Under the pieces are notes generated by a model. It made no database searches. It was given only the letters and a program-made list of their open reading frames with translations, and was not told the DNA's origin. Of a DNA stretch of 32,473 bases, positions 6,384 through 14,684 are shown one piece after another (positions within the stretch are counted from its first letter, which is position 1; each line of letters opens with the position of its first letter). The stretch spans positions 1 through 32,473 of the forward strand of contig JBAVYM010000008.1 in assembly GCA_049698775.1 (NCBI GenBank), read 5' to 3'. Made by a program: the position numbers and the translations under genes. This DNA comes from REEB76 sp049698775. Lineage in GTDB: Bacteria > Pseudomonadota > Gammaproteobacteria > Natronospirales > REEB76.

Positions 6384-6980
6384 ATGGGAAAGCGCCTGAT
6401 TATTTCGTTCGTCTTTGTCCTGCTGGCGGCGTGCAGCCAGTCACCCGTAAAACCCACGCCGCCGCCGGAGCCCTATCCCGATGTGGCGATTGAAACCAGC
6501 CTCGGCACTTTCGTGGTGCAGCTCGACCGGCAGCGCGCACCGCTGACAGTGGCGAATTTCCTGTATTACGTGAATACCGGTTTCTACAACGATACCAGCG
6601 TCTATCGAATTGTGCCCGGTTTCGTGATTCAGGGTGGCGATTACACGGCCTCCTATCAGGAGAAGCAAACTCCTGCGCCTATCCCCAATGAATCGGGCAA
6701 CGGTCTTTCAAATCTGCGCGGCACGATTGCAATGGCGCGGGATGATGCGCCGCATACCGCCACCGCGGCGTTTTATATCAATCTCGTTGATAACCGGAAA
6801 CTCGATCCGCGGCCGGACCGCTGGGGTTACGCGGTATTCGGCAAAGTGATCCAGGGCATGGACGTGGTGGACAAAATCGCCGCCGTGCCCACCGGCAAAG
6901 CCGGTCCGTTCGACAAGGACGCCCCCCTGACACCGGTAGTGATATTGAAAGCGGTCGTGCTCAAGCCGTCGCTGGACTGA
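6384..6980 (+). CDS. Lipoprotein cyclophilin-type peptidyl-prolyl isomerase
   Basis: The 198-residue protein combines a lipoprotein signal (LAAC lipobox, Cys17) with a cyclophilin domain (about residues 38-195). YRIVPGFVIQGGD carries the active-site Arg and the FxxxxQGG core. It probably catalyses proline isomerisation in the periplasm while membrane anchored; a PpiA/PpiB-like role is inferred. A strong GGAGGA ribosome-binding site at 6373-6378 decides the ATG at 6384. The start of lpxH follows 10 bp after the stop, so the two probably form an operon. Confidence 0.92.
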   Translation: MGKRLIISFVFVLLAACSQSPVKPTPPPEPYPDVAIETSLGTFVVQLDRQRAPLTVANFLYYVNTGFYNDTSVYRIVPGFVIQGGDYTASYQEKQTPAPIPNESGNGLSNLRGTIAMARDDAPHTATAAFYINLVDNRKLDPRPDRWGYAVFGKVIQGMDVVDKIAAVPTGKAGPFDKDAPLTPVVILKAVVLKPSLD

Positions 6981-6990
6981 GCCGTACCGC

Positions 6991-7716
6991 ATGCCTACGC
7001 TGTTCATTTCCGACCTGCATCTCGATCCGGCACGGCCGCAAATCACGCAGCTATTCCTGGATTTCCTGGAATCCGAGGCGCGCACCGCGCAGGCCTTGTA
7101 CATACTCGGGGATTTCTTCGAGATCTGGATCGGCGACGATGACCCCGATCCTCATCACGCGCGCGTCATGGCCGGCGTCCGGGAACTTGCCGATCGCGGC
7201 GTACCGGTTTTTTTCATGCACGGGAACCGGGATTTTCTCATTGGTGAGGGGTTTGCCGCTCAAACCGGCTGCACCCTGTTGCCGGATCCAACGGTGGCGG
7301 ATCTCTACGGCATACCCACGCTGCTCATGCATGGCGACACGCTATGCACCGACGATGTGGAATATCAGGCCTTCAGGAAAATGGTGCGGGATCCTGCCCG
7401 CCAGAAAGTTTTCCTGGCCCAAAGCCTGGACGCGCGACGCGCGTTCATGAGCCAGGCCCGCGCCGCAACCAAACAGCATAGTCAGGCCAAGTCGGAATAC
7501 ATCATGGATGTAAATCAGCAAGCAGTCGAAGCAATACTGAAACAATATGATGTAACGAGACTGATCCATGGCCACACCCACCGGCCGGCGGTTCATACCT
7601 TCCAATCCGAAGGTGGCGAAAAGACGCGGATTGTGCTCGGCGACTGGTATGAACAGGGAAGCTTGCTCAAAATTGACCAGACCGGTTTCCGGCTCGCAAA
7701 ACTCCGGCTTTCCTGA
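6991..7716 (+). CDS. lpxH: UDP-2,3-diacylglucosamine diphosphatase LpxH
   Basis: LpxH hydrolyses UDP-2,3-diacylglucosamine to lipid X and UMP, the fourth step of lipid A synthesis at the inner membrane. The 241-residue calcineurin-like phosphoesterase has the complete metal-binding series: SDLHLD (Asp8, His10), LGDFFEIW, HGNRDF, HGDT and GHTHRPAVH. Length equals the E. coli enzyme. It follows the cyclophilin gene closely and ends 3 bp from the convergent miaE. Confidence 0.95.
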   Translation: MPTLFISDLHLDPARPQITQLFLDFLESEARTAQALYILGDFFEIWIGDDDPDPHHARVMAGVRELADRGVPVFFMHGNRDFLIGEGFAAQTGCTLLPDPTVADLYGIPTLLMHGDTLCTDDVEYQAFRKMVRDPARQKVFLAQSLDARRAFMSQARAATKQHSQAKSEYIMDVNQQAVEAILKQYDVTRLIHGHTHRPAVHTFQSEGGEKTRIVLGDWYEQGSLLKIDQTGFRLAKLRLS

Positions 7717-7719
7717 TCA

Positions 7720-8325
7720 TCAGGCCGGCGGCCCGCTGTGAAAGCGGAAATCCCCGTCCATGCCGCTGATAAGCGACGCTTCGATTCCTGCGAACATTTT
7801 GATTCTTGACGTCAAATCATCTGCGCTCATCTGTTTGGCGAGCCTCAGATATACATCGAAATGACGTGCTTCAGCCGCCGCCAGTCCGCCATAGAATTCA
7901 GCCAGCTCAGCATCAAGTTGGGGCACCAGCGCCTGGAATCGTTCGCACGAGCGGGCTTCGATGAACGCGCCGACAATCAGCATATCCAGCAGGCGTTCCG
8001 GTTCCCGGCGCCGCACATGACGACGCAACCCTTGCGCGTAACGTGAAGCGCTGAGCATTCGATGGAGGATGCCGCGCTTCTTCATGATGCGCCGCACCTG
8101 CTCGAAATGCCGCAGTTCCTCGCGTGCCAGCCGTGACAGGATGTCCTGCATTTCGGGACGCCGTTCGCCGTATTGGAACATGAGGCTGAGCGCCGCAGCC
8201 GCGGCTTTCTTCTCGCAGTTGGCGTGATCAATCAGCAGAAGACCCTGATTGCGCATCGCGGCATCAATCCAGGCCGGTGGCGTAGTGCAAGCCAGCAAGC
8301 GGCCCTGGCCCGCCTCACCTCTCAC
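7720..8325 (-). CDS. miaE: tRNA-(ms2io6A)-hydroxylase MiaE
   Basis: MiaE is a non-haem di-iron monooxygenase that hydroxylates the isopentenyl group of ms2i6A37 in tRNAs. The 201-residue all-helical protein carries the ligand sets NCEKKAA, REELRHFEQV, EARSCERF and EARHFDVY. Its proposed GTG start (8325) overlaps the glycerate kinase stop as GTGA and lies inside a 7-bp periodic repeat, so a start at the TTG ten codons in (before LACTTPPAW) is also possible. It is the last gene of the long minus-strand run. Confidence 0.9.
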   Translation of the reverse strand: MRGEAGQGRLLACTTPPAWIDAAMRNQGLLLIDHANCEKKAAAAALSLMFQYGERRPEMQDILSRLAREELRHFEQVRRIMKKRGILHRMLSASRYAQGLRRHVRRREPERLLDMLIVGAFIEARSCERFQALVPQLDAELAEFYGGLAAAEARHFDVYLRLAKQMSADDLTSRIKMFAGIEASLISGMDGDFRFHSGPPA

Positions 8326-8341
8326 TCCTCACCCCTCACTC
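8314..8341. repeat. Heptamer repeat CTCACNN x4 over a gene junction
   Basis: Four CTCAC blocks start at 8314, 8321, 8328 and 8335, an exact 7-bp period. On the minus strand this reads GTGAGNN and supplies both the glycerate kinase TGA and the putative miaE GTG. Related arrays cover the stops of accD (14665-14684) and efp (31689-31700). Confidence 0.8.
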
Positions 8342-9572
8342 GGCCGCCAGCCTTGTAGGCGAGGATCAAATCCATCACATTGGTGCCGGTCGGGCCGGTG
8401 TACACCAAATCGCCGCTGGCCTCCAGGAAACTGCCGGCATCCGCGCGCAGCATGCAGTCATGCGCATCCCGGCCGGCATCCTCACCGCGGGCAAGGCTGC
8501 CGCCGTCCACCAGCGCGCCCGCATCCAGGGAATTGCCATCGGTGCCGTCGGTGCCCGCTGCCAGCAGATGGATATTCCCATTACCTGAAATCTGTTGCGC
8601 CACAGCCAGGGCCAGCATCTGGTTGCGGCCACCGCGCCCCGGATGGTCCGGCAAGCGCACCAGGGTTTCCCCTCCCCAGATATGCAAACCGGGTTCGGCG
8701 TTCATCAGGAATTTCGCAACACACTCACCGCATACCACCGCATCGGATGCCGGCAGTTCCGCGTGCAGATGCACCGATTCATGCAGGCTCACAGCGGCAT
8801 CGTGCACGGCTTGTCTGGCGTGCAGATTAGTAGCTAACATCCGCACGCTCACGTTGTCGGCGCGGAGTTCGGATAATGGCTGCCGCGGCAGCTCGGCAAA
8901 TTGTGTCGGCAATTCCGGGAACGGCCCGGGCACGGCCGGCAGCAACAGACCGGAACCGATGTGTTCCGGGATGTCACGCGGCACATCGGAAATCAAAAGC
9001 AGTTCGGTGCGGCGGCCCGCCAGATCCTGCAACAAGCGGCCGCCCTTGATCTGGGAAAATGCGGAGCGTGCACGGTTCACGACGTCAATAGGGAGGCCGC
9101 TGGCCAACAACCAGCGGGTGAGCGTGCGCAGATTCGCAAGCGTGACGCCCGGTGCGGGGATTTCTGCCAGGCTGGATGCGCCGCCGGAAATCAGGACCAG
9201 GAAATGCGCGTCCGCAGGCGCATTCGCCAGAAACAGGCGCAAGGCATTTCCGGCAGCCAGGCTCTGCTCATCCGGCAAAGGATGCCCGGCTTCCAGCAAT
9301 ACGATGCGCGGATCCCGATAAACCGGTGAATCCTGGTGTCCGTAACGGGTGATAACCAGTCCGGCGCACAACTGATTGCCAATCGCGTCGAGGACGCCCG
9401 CGGTCATGGCATCAGCGGCTTTGCCGATGGCTACCACATATAAAGGATCGGGAAACTCGTGCTGCCGCAGGGCCGCATGCACGCAACTGCGGCCGTTCAC
9501 CGCCGCCAACCCCTGCCGGAACAGCTTCAGCAAAAGCTGGCGTGGTTCGGAATGCACCGCGAAATCGTGCAA
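8322..9572 (-). CDS. Type II glycerate 2-kinase (DUF4147/MOFRL family)
   Basis: The 416-residue protein matches the GckA/TtuD-type glycerate kinase family, which phosphorylates D-glycerate to 2-phosphoglycerate in the cytoplasm. Recognisable segments are VVAIGKAADAM near the N-terminus, LVLISGGASSL in the middle (phosphate-binding loop) and the C-terminal MOFRL segment with GGRNQMLAL and TDGTDGNSLDAGA. It begins 5 bp after purF, so it is probably the third gene of a cvpA-purF-kinase unit. The C-terminus (RVRGEE) is encoded by the periodic repeat at 8314-8341. Confidence 0.88.
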   Translation of the reverse strand: MHDFAVHSEPRQLLLKLFRQGLAAVNGRSCVHAALRQHEFPDPLYVVAIGKAADAMTAGVLDAIGNQLCAGLVITRYGHQDSPVYRDPRIVLLEAGHPLPDEQSLAAGNALRLFLANAPADAHFLVLISGGASSLAEIPAPGVTLANLRTLTRWLLASGLPIDVVNRARSAFSQIKGGRLLQDLAGRRTELLLISDVPRDIPEHIGSGLLLPAVPGPFPELPTQFAELPRQPLSELRADNVSVRMLATNLHARQAVHDAAVSLHESVHLHAELPASDAVVCGECVAKFLMNAEPGLHIWGGETLVRLPDHPGRGGRNQMLALAVAQQISGNGNIHLLAAGTDGTDGNSLDAGALVDGGSLARGEDAGRDAHDCMLRADAGSFLEASGDLVYTGPTGTNVMDLILAYKAGGRVRGEE

Positions 9573-9577
9573 TCAGC

Positions 9578-11089
9578 TCAGGAAACGTTGTACATCTCAA
9601 TGACCTGACGGTCATCGCGCAGACGTTTCTGCTTGGCTTCGTCGGAACGCTCGTGCGCCAGGTTGGCAAGATAAGCACCGGTCACGTCGCCGGTGATGTA
9701 TTCGCCGGAGAACACCGAGGTGTCGAAACGCTGAATCTTGGGATTGCCGCGGCGCACCGCATCAATCAGATCGCCCAGGTCCTGATAGATCAACTTGTCG
9801 GCGCCGATGAACTCGGCCACCTGCTGCTCGCTGCGGTCGTGGGCGATGAGTTCACTGGTGGTGGGCATGTCTATGCCGTACACGTTCGGAAACCGCACTG
9901 GTGGCGCGGCCGAGGCAAAATACACCTTGTGGGCGCCGGCCTCGCGCGCCATGTTGATAATCTGTTGCGAGGTGGTGCCGCGTACGATGGAATCATCCAC
10001 CAGCAGCACGTTCTTGCCGCTGAACTCCAGGTCAATCGCGTTCAGTTTCTGATGCACCGACTGGCTGCGCTGTTTCTGGCCCGGCATGATGAAGGTGCGA
10101 CCAATGTAACGGTTCTTGATGAAGCCTTCGCGGTATTTCACACCCAGCACATTCGCCAGTTGCAAGGCACTGGTGCGGCTGGTGTCCGGAATCGGGATCA
10201 CTACATCTATATCGTGGCTGGGCCATTCGCGCTGGATTTTCTCGGCCAGCTTGTCGCCCATGCGCATGCGCGCCTTGTACACGGAGATGTCGTCCATGAT
10301 CGAGTCGGGCCGCGCGAAGTACACGTGCTCGAAGATACAGGGCGAATACTGCGGATTTTCAGCGCATTGTTTGGTGTGCAGGTTGCCGTGCCGGTCAATC
10401 ACCACCGCCTCGCCCGGCGCCACGTCGCGCACCAGTTCAAAGCCGCACACGTCCAGCGCCACACTTTCCGAGGCGATCATGTAGTCGGTGCCGTTGTCGG
10501 TGATGCGCCGGCCGAACACCAACGGACGGATGCCAAAGGGATCGCGGAATCCCACGATGCCGTAACCGGCGATCATGGCCACGTTGGCATAGCCGCCGCG
10601 GCAGCGGCGGTGCACCGCGCTCACCGCCTTGAAGATGTCGCGTTCGTCCACTTCCAGGCTGCCGGTACGCTGCAACTCGTGGGCGAACACATTCAGCAGG
10701 ATTTCGGAATCGGATTCGGTGTTGAGATGGCGCCGGTCCTCGCGGAACAGCATGTCCTTGAGCGCGTGCGCGTTGGTGAGATTGCCGTTGTGGCCCAGCG
10801 CAATGCCGTAAGGCGAGTTGGTATAGAACGGTTGGGCTTCAGCGGAGTTCGCGCAACCGGCGGTCGGATAGCGCACGTGCCCCAGGCCGATGCTGCCGCG
10901 CAGCCGCAACATGTGCCGCTGGTGAAACACGTCGCGTACCAGGCCGTTGCTTTTGCGCAGGTACAGATGATCCTGGTCGCACGTCATGATGCCGGCGGCG
11001 TCCTGACCGCGGTGCTGCAGGACAATCAGGGCGTCATACAACACCTGGTTAACGTCACCGTGTCCCACCACTCCGACGATCCCGCACAT
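9578..11089 (-). CDS. purF: Amidophosphoribosyltransferase PurF
   Basis: PurF makes 5-phosphoribosylamine from PRPP and glutamine, the committed step of purine synthesis. The 503-residue protein starts MCGIVGVVG, placing the catalytic Cys2 of the N-terminal glutamine amidotransferase directly after Met; HRGQDAAGI lies near residue 27. The C-terminal phosphoribosyltransferase has the PRPP loop LLVDDSIVRGTT. I chose the ATG at 11089 over an upstream in-frame start because Cys2 must become N-terminal; GAGG precedes it. cvpA lies 11 bp upstream, the usual cvpA-purF arrangement. Confidence 0.97.
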   Translation of the reverse strand: MCGIVGVVGHGDVNQVLYDALIVLQHRGQDAAGIMTCDQDHLYLRKSNGLVRDVFHQRHMLRLRGSIGLGHVRYPTAGCANSAEAQPFYTNSPYGIALGHNGNLTNAHALKDMLFREDRRHLNTESDSEILLNVFAHELQRTGSLEVDERDIFKAVSAVHRRCRGGYANVAMIAGYGIVGFRDPFGIRPLVFGRRITDNGTDYMIASESVALDVCGFELVRDVAPGEAVVIDRHGNLHTKQCAENPQYSPCIFEHVYFARPDSIMDDISVYKARMRMGDKLAEKIQREWPSHDIDVVIPIPDTSRTSALQLANVLGVKYREGFIKNRYIGRTFIMPGQKQRSQSVHQKLNAIDLEFSGKNVLLVDDSIVRGTTSQQIINMAREAGAHKVYFASAAPPVRFPNVYGIDMPTTSELIAHDRSEQQVAEFIGADKLIYQDLGDLIDAVRRGNPKIQRFDTSVFSGEYITGDVTGAYLANLAHERSDEAKQKRLRDDRQVIEMYNVS

Positions 11090-11100
11090 ATCGCGCCTCG

Positions 11101-11622
11101 CTATTTCCTGTGACCGGGGTCCGCTGCCAGTTGCGCGCCGCGCATCATCTCGTCCGCCACCCGCTCCGGCAGTGCGTGGCGCATCCAACCGGCCACGGAT
11201 TCCGCGTAGGGGATAAGCCGTGACTCGTGCCACCAGGGATTGCGCGGCAATACCGTGAATCCTGCCACCACCACCAGTACCGCCACGATGACCACGCCGC
11301 GCACCAAACCGAAAATCAGACCCAGCGTCCGATCAGAGGCGCTGACGCCGGTCTTCTCCATGATCTTGCCGATGAAGAAATTGATGATCGCGCCGACAAT
11401 CAGGACAGCCACGAACAGAATCACGAAACCGACGATGACGCGCACTGAAGGGTTGTGGATCACCCCGAAGAAGTCGCCCACCTGACGGGCAAAACGCAGC
11501 GCCACCCAGAACCCCACCACCCAGGTGATCAGCGACACGATCTCGCGCAGAAAGCCACGCAACAGGCTGACGAGGGCCGAAACAACAATAATGACGAGGA
11601 TGAGGTAATCAACCCAGATCAT
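11101..11622 (-). CDS. cvpA: CvpA family membrane protein
   Basis: The 173-residue inner-membrane protein has about four hydrophobic helices (roughly residues 4-24, 28-46, 64-88 and 103-125) and the family features GFLREIVSLITWVVGFWVALRFA (shown in part: LREIVSLITW) and GLIFGLVRG. CvpA is needed for colicin V production in E. coli and is linked to envelope stress tolerance; its exact activity is unresolved. Its position just before purF matches the classic cvpA-purF operon. Confidence 0.93.
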   Translation of the reverse strand: MIWVDYLILVIIVVSALVSLLRGFLREIVSLITWVVGFWVALRFARQVGDFFGVIHNPSVRVIVGFVILFVAVLIVGAIINFFIGKIMEKTGVSASDRTLGLIFGLVRGVVIVAVLVVVAGFTVLPRNPWWHESRLIPYAESVAGWMRHALPERVADEMMRGAQLAADPGHRK

Positions 11623-11731
11623 GCGCGCCCTGGCCGCCGCGGCGTGCCGCCTTGGAAACGGGACGGCATTTTAACAGACAGCGCCAGCCGCCGCCTGTTT
11701 GCGTCTCAGGGAAATCCTAATTAATTCGTCG

Positions 11732-11846
11732 CACCGGCGAAAGCCGGTGCCCAGTCATGATTGATTTTCCTGGATTCCGGCTGGAGCTTGCCCTCGCGCA
11801 GGCGGGGGCCGGGATGACGAAAGATGAATTATTCAGACTCTCCTTA
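11732..11846. repeat. REP-like palindrome pair with the 38-bp repeat (copy 2)
   Basis: A hairpin CACCGGCG-AA-AGCCGGTG type sequence (about 11732-11749) is followed by TGGATTCCGGCTGGAGC and a GC-rich inverted arm ending GGGCCGGGATGACGA. This is the two-palindrome layout of widespread proteobacterial REP-like elements. Bases 11809-11846 equal 159-196, and the last three (TTA) are the stop codon of the SPOR gene. Confidence 0.75.
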
Positions 11847-12449
11847 GGAATTCGGCACCACCTGCGCCCGGCCGCCATACGCGCGCGACACTTCGGTCAC
11901 GATGCGCTCCGCCGCCGCCCGTTCCCCGTAAGGCCCCACGCGCACCCGGTAATAGGTGCGCCCGCTCTTGTGATAGCGGCTGATATACGCATGGAACCCA
12001 TGTGCGGCAAGCTTGTGTTCCACGCTGCGCGCGTTGGCTTCGCTGCCATAGCTACCCGCCTGCACGATCCATTTTCCAGCCGTCATTGTCCGGGGCGTCG
12101 GTGCGGACGCCGGTGCCACGGCGGGTTTGGGGGGCGGTTGCATCTCAGGCGAGCTGGCTGCCGGGCCTGCATTGGACGCGGCGGCGGTGGCCGGCGCAGT
12201 CCCTGCTGGCATTGGCGGGCTCATGGCGGTAGCCGGTACAGCGCCGGTGCCGGTCGCCGCCGAGTTATTCAGGTCCATGCGATAGGCCTGAGGCGCCGCC
12301 GCATTGGTGGTGGCTTGGGGCAAGGCCAGCGGCTTGGTGACCGTGCTGTTGGGCGCCGAGCCGCCTTTCAACACCCAGGGGATGATGATCACTGCCAGGA
12401 TCACCAGCACCACCGCGCCGATCAGGCGCTCCTTGAGTCCAATTTCCAT
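11844..12449 (-). CDS. SPOR-domain membrane protein (DedD-like)
   Basis: The 201-residue protein has one N-terminal transmembrane helix (about residues 9-27), a Pro/Ala-rich periplasmic linker and a C-terminal SPOR domain (about 123-198: GKWIVQAGSY ... YRVRVGPYG). SPOR domains bind denuded peptidoglycan at septa, so a role in cell division like DedD is likely. Its place between folC and cvpA is where E. coli has dedD. The TAA stop coincides with the end of a dispersed repeat, so the repeat insertion may have set the present C-terminus. Confidence 0.9.
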   Translation of the reverse strand: MEIGLKERLIGAVVLVILAVIIIPWVLKGGSAPNSTVTKPLALPQATTNAAAPQAYRMDLNNSAATGTGAVPATAMSPPMPAGTAPATAAASNAGPAASSPEMQPPPKPAVAPASAPTPRTMTAGKWIVQAGSYGSEANARSVEHKLAAHGFHAYISRYHKSGRTYYRVRVGPYGERAAAERIVTEVSRAYGGRAQVVPNS

Positions 12450-12483
12450 CTCCCGATCTCCAGTCCGGCACCAATATGCCGTT

Positions 12484-13773
12484 TCAGGTGCAATTCGTAA
12501 CTGATTCTTGCCGAATACGCAATACGGCGCTCACGGTCTGGAAAGAACCGAATACCACGATCCGGTCACCCGGCATGGCCACGGCTTGCGCCGCACGATA
12601 GGCATCCGCGACCGCAGCACATTCCGTCAATCGGGAGCCGGGGATTGTTGAGAGCACGCGCCCGGCGAGTTGTGCCGCGCTTTGGCCGCGCGGTCCGCCC
12701 AGGCCGGCCAAAAACCAGTAATCCACCCGGCGCGCCATCGCACGTACCACGTCTTCCACCGCCTTGTCGCGGAACATGCCCAGAACAGCCAGTGTTTTCC
12801 CCGGCACGGGAGTGTCCGCCAGATTCTGCGCGAGCACCCGCGCGGCGGCCGGGTTGTGGGCCACGTCCAGTACACATTCCACTTTGCCCGGCAGGCGCTG
12901 AAAACGGGCGTGGATGCGTGCCGTCCGGAGGCCCTCGCGCAGCGCGTCTTCGTTGACCGGCAGCACAGACTGCACGGATTGCAGCAAGGCCAGCACGCTG
13001 GCAGCGTTGTCGAACTGGATGCGGCCCGGCAATGCCGGCTTGGGCAACTGTGTAATTTCTCCGTCCTTCCCGCGCCAGCTCCAGGTATCGCCGCTCGAGC
13101 GCCAATCAAAATCGCGGCCCAAAACCTGCAACTGCGCGCCCAACTGCCGCGCAGTCTTCAATAAACGCGCTGGCGGGTCGCGGTCGCCGCAAATGGCCGG
13201 TTTCTGCTTGCGGTAAATGCCGGCCTTCTCGTAGCCGATGCTGTCACGGTCATTGCCGAGCCATTCCTGGTGATCGAGGCCGATAGATGCCACCAGCGCG
13301 CCATCCGGATCCACGGCATTCACCGCGTCCAGGCGCCCGCCCATGCCCACTTCCAGCACCGCCACGTCAATCTTGTGTCCTTGGAAAATATCGAAAGCCG
13401 CGAGCGTGCCGAATTCAAAATACGTGAGGCTCACCTCGCCGCGCGCCGCATCCACCCGCTCGAATGCCGCGCACAATTCCTCGTCCGTGGTTTCTACGCC
13501 GTTGACACAAATGCGCTCGTTGTAGCGCAACAGATGCGGAGAGGTATAGGCGCCAACCTTGTAATCCTGTGCGCGCAGCATGGCATCCAGAAACGCCACA
13601 CAGGAACCCTTGCCGTTGGTACCACCAACCGTAAGCACATGGAACGATGGCCGCGCCAAATCCATCCGCTCCAGTACGCGTTGCACGCGATCCAGACCCA
13701 GATCAATGGCATTCGGATGCAGTTGCTCCTGCCAGCGGAGCCAATCGGCGAGTGTTGGAAAACGCATCTTCAA
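12484..13773 (-). CDS. folC: Dihydrofolate synthase/folylpolyglutamate synthase FolC
   Basis: FolC adds glutamate to dihydropteroate and then further glutamates to reduced folates. The 429-residue protein has the P-loop GGTNGKGS (residues 50-57), the Mur-ligase-like central domain (LEVGMGGRLDAVN) and DVAHNPAAA in the C-terminal domain. The start may be this Met or the Met two codons later. It lies 34 bp before the SPOR gene. Its usual partner accD is separated by an orphan gene and repeat-like DNA. Confidence 0.95.
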   Translation of the reverse strand: MKMRFPTLADWLRWQEQLHPNAIDLGLDRVQRVLERMDLARPSFHVLTVGGTNGKGSCVAFLDAMLRAQDYKVGAYTSPHLLRYNERICVNGVETTDEELCAAFERVDAARGEVSLTYFEFGTLAAFDIFQGHKIDVAVLEVGMGGRLDAVNAVDPDGALVASIGLDHQEWLGNDRDSIGYEKAGIYRKQKPAICGDRDPPARLLKTARQLGAQLQVLGRDFDWRSSGDTWSWRGKDGEITQLPKPALPGRIQFDNAASVLALLQSVQSVLPVNEDALREGLRTARIHARFQRLPGKVECVLDVAHNPAAARVLAQNLADTPVPGKTLAVLGMFRDKAVEDVVRAMARRVDYWFLAGLGGPRGQSAAQLAGRVLSTIPGSRLTECAAVADAYRAAQAVAMPGDRIVVFGSFQTVSAVLRIRQESVTNCT

Positions 13774-13896
13774 CTATTCAAAGCTATTCAATCTGTCCCC
13801 AACGACACCAGTTATTCGCTCTGACCCCATTTCTTGGAGATATGATTTTGCGGGGATAGGCCAAGCTCTGACACCATTTCTCGGGCGGCATGGTGT
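13774..13896. repeat. Degenerate repeat-like DNA upstream of folC
   Basis: The sequence holds CTGTCCCCAACGACACC, GCTCTGACCCCATTTCTTGG and GCTCTGACACCATTTCTCGG, the last two being imperfect direct copies (13818-13837 and 13864-13883 approximately). GGGGTCAGAGC and TTGGGGACAG motifs of this kind are often seen beside IS200/RAYT-type transposase genes in gammaproteobacteria. No transposase is visible, so I infer only a remnant or a non-autonomous relative. Confidence 0.4.
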
Positions 13897-14496
13897 TTAC
13901 CGATTTGTAATCGTCACTTCTATTTTATTACTAGGATCAATAATGCAAGTGCCACGTTTAGGTACGGGATTACCAAACCCATTCAAAGCGGTGAAATCAT
14001 ATACAACGAGGTTATTGTCTGTGCCATTGGCACCATAGCGCATCAGCAGCATCCTGGCAGAGCTCGGATATTGCAGACGATCCATGATTTCTTGTTTACA
14101 TTCCGCGATTGCAACTTTGTCGCTGATAGGCACTGGGCGATATTTGATAGTGCCACTCTTTAGATCTTGATAGTTGTAATAGAGATTAAAGCTCGCTGGC
14201 ACACCTGAAATTGGGCCGGCTTGGTCAGACTGGCAGGTTACGTAGAATTGATCACCAGGATGATTGCCGCTATCTTCAGCGGCCTCTTTCTTTGTTGACC
14301 ATGCACCACCGGTAACCTCCACGCAATGTGGGCTTTTGGCAGCGAGTCGGGCCGCTTTCTCCATCAGCGCCCAAGTACCAGAGGGTGCATTGGCTGGTAC
14401 ATAGAAAAGATCACGATCGAACGTTGGTCCCTTTGCAAACAATGGCAGTGAACAACAGAACACCGCGAGCAGTGTAGATATGCTGATATATCGCAT
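13897..14496 (-). CDS. Putative secreted protein of unknown function
   Basis: The 199-residue protein has a clear Sec signal peptide (MRYISISTLLAVFCCSLPLFA, in part STLLAVFCC; cleavage after about residue 21). Four Cys in the mature part (HCVEV, VTCQS, ECKQE, GTCII) suggest two disulfides in the periplasm. I recognise no family. It is more A/T-rich than both neighbours and interrupts the folC-accD pair that is contiguous in many gammaproteobacteria. Together with the repeat-like DNA at 13774-13896 this suggests acquisition by transfer. The coding call is good; the function is unknown. Confidence 0.75.
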   Translation of the reverse strand: MRYISISTLLAVFCCSLPLFAKGPTFDRDLFYVPANAPSGTWALMEKAARLAAKSPHCVEVTGGAWSTKKEAAEDSGNHPGDQFYVTCQSDQAGPISGVPASFNLYYNYQDLKSGTIKYRPVPISDKVAIAECKQEIMDRLQYPSSARMLLMRYGANGTDNNLVVYDFTALNGFGNPVPKRGTCIIDPSNKIEVTITNR

Positions 14497-14664
14497 GACG
14501 TATTACTTCCTTTCAATCGGGAACGAGTATTGCGAGTATGGGGTAATAACAGGGGGCAAACCACAGCTATTCATCCGGCAAGAACTTACGCGTTGACTGC
14601 CCGCCTTCTCCGGGCGCATTGGCCAACCTGAATTAAGAAGCAATCCCACCGCCACTCCACACGC

Positions 14665-14684
14665 CTCACTTCCTCACCCCTCAC
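14665..14684. repeat. CTCAC repeat over the accD stop codon
   Basis: CTCAC blocks start at 14665, 14673 and 14680 (periods 8 and 7). The accD stop (TCA on the plus strand, 14674-14676) lies in the middle block. It is the same kind of array as at 8314-8341 and 31689-31700. Confidence 0.7.

Noticed and set aside
9542..11113. 523-codon open frame on the plus strand opposite purF
   Set aside because: It is the mirror of the purF reading frame in GC-rich DNA, with many His/Val-rich stretches and no known domain; purF itself is unmistakable.
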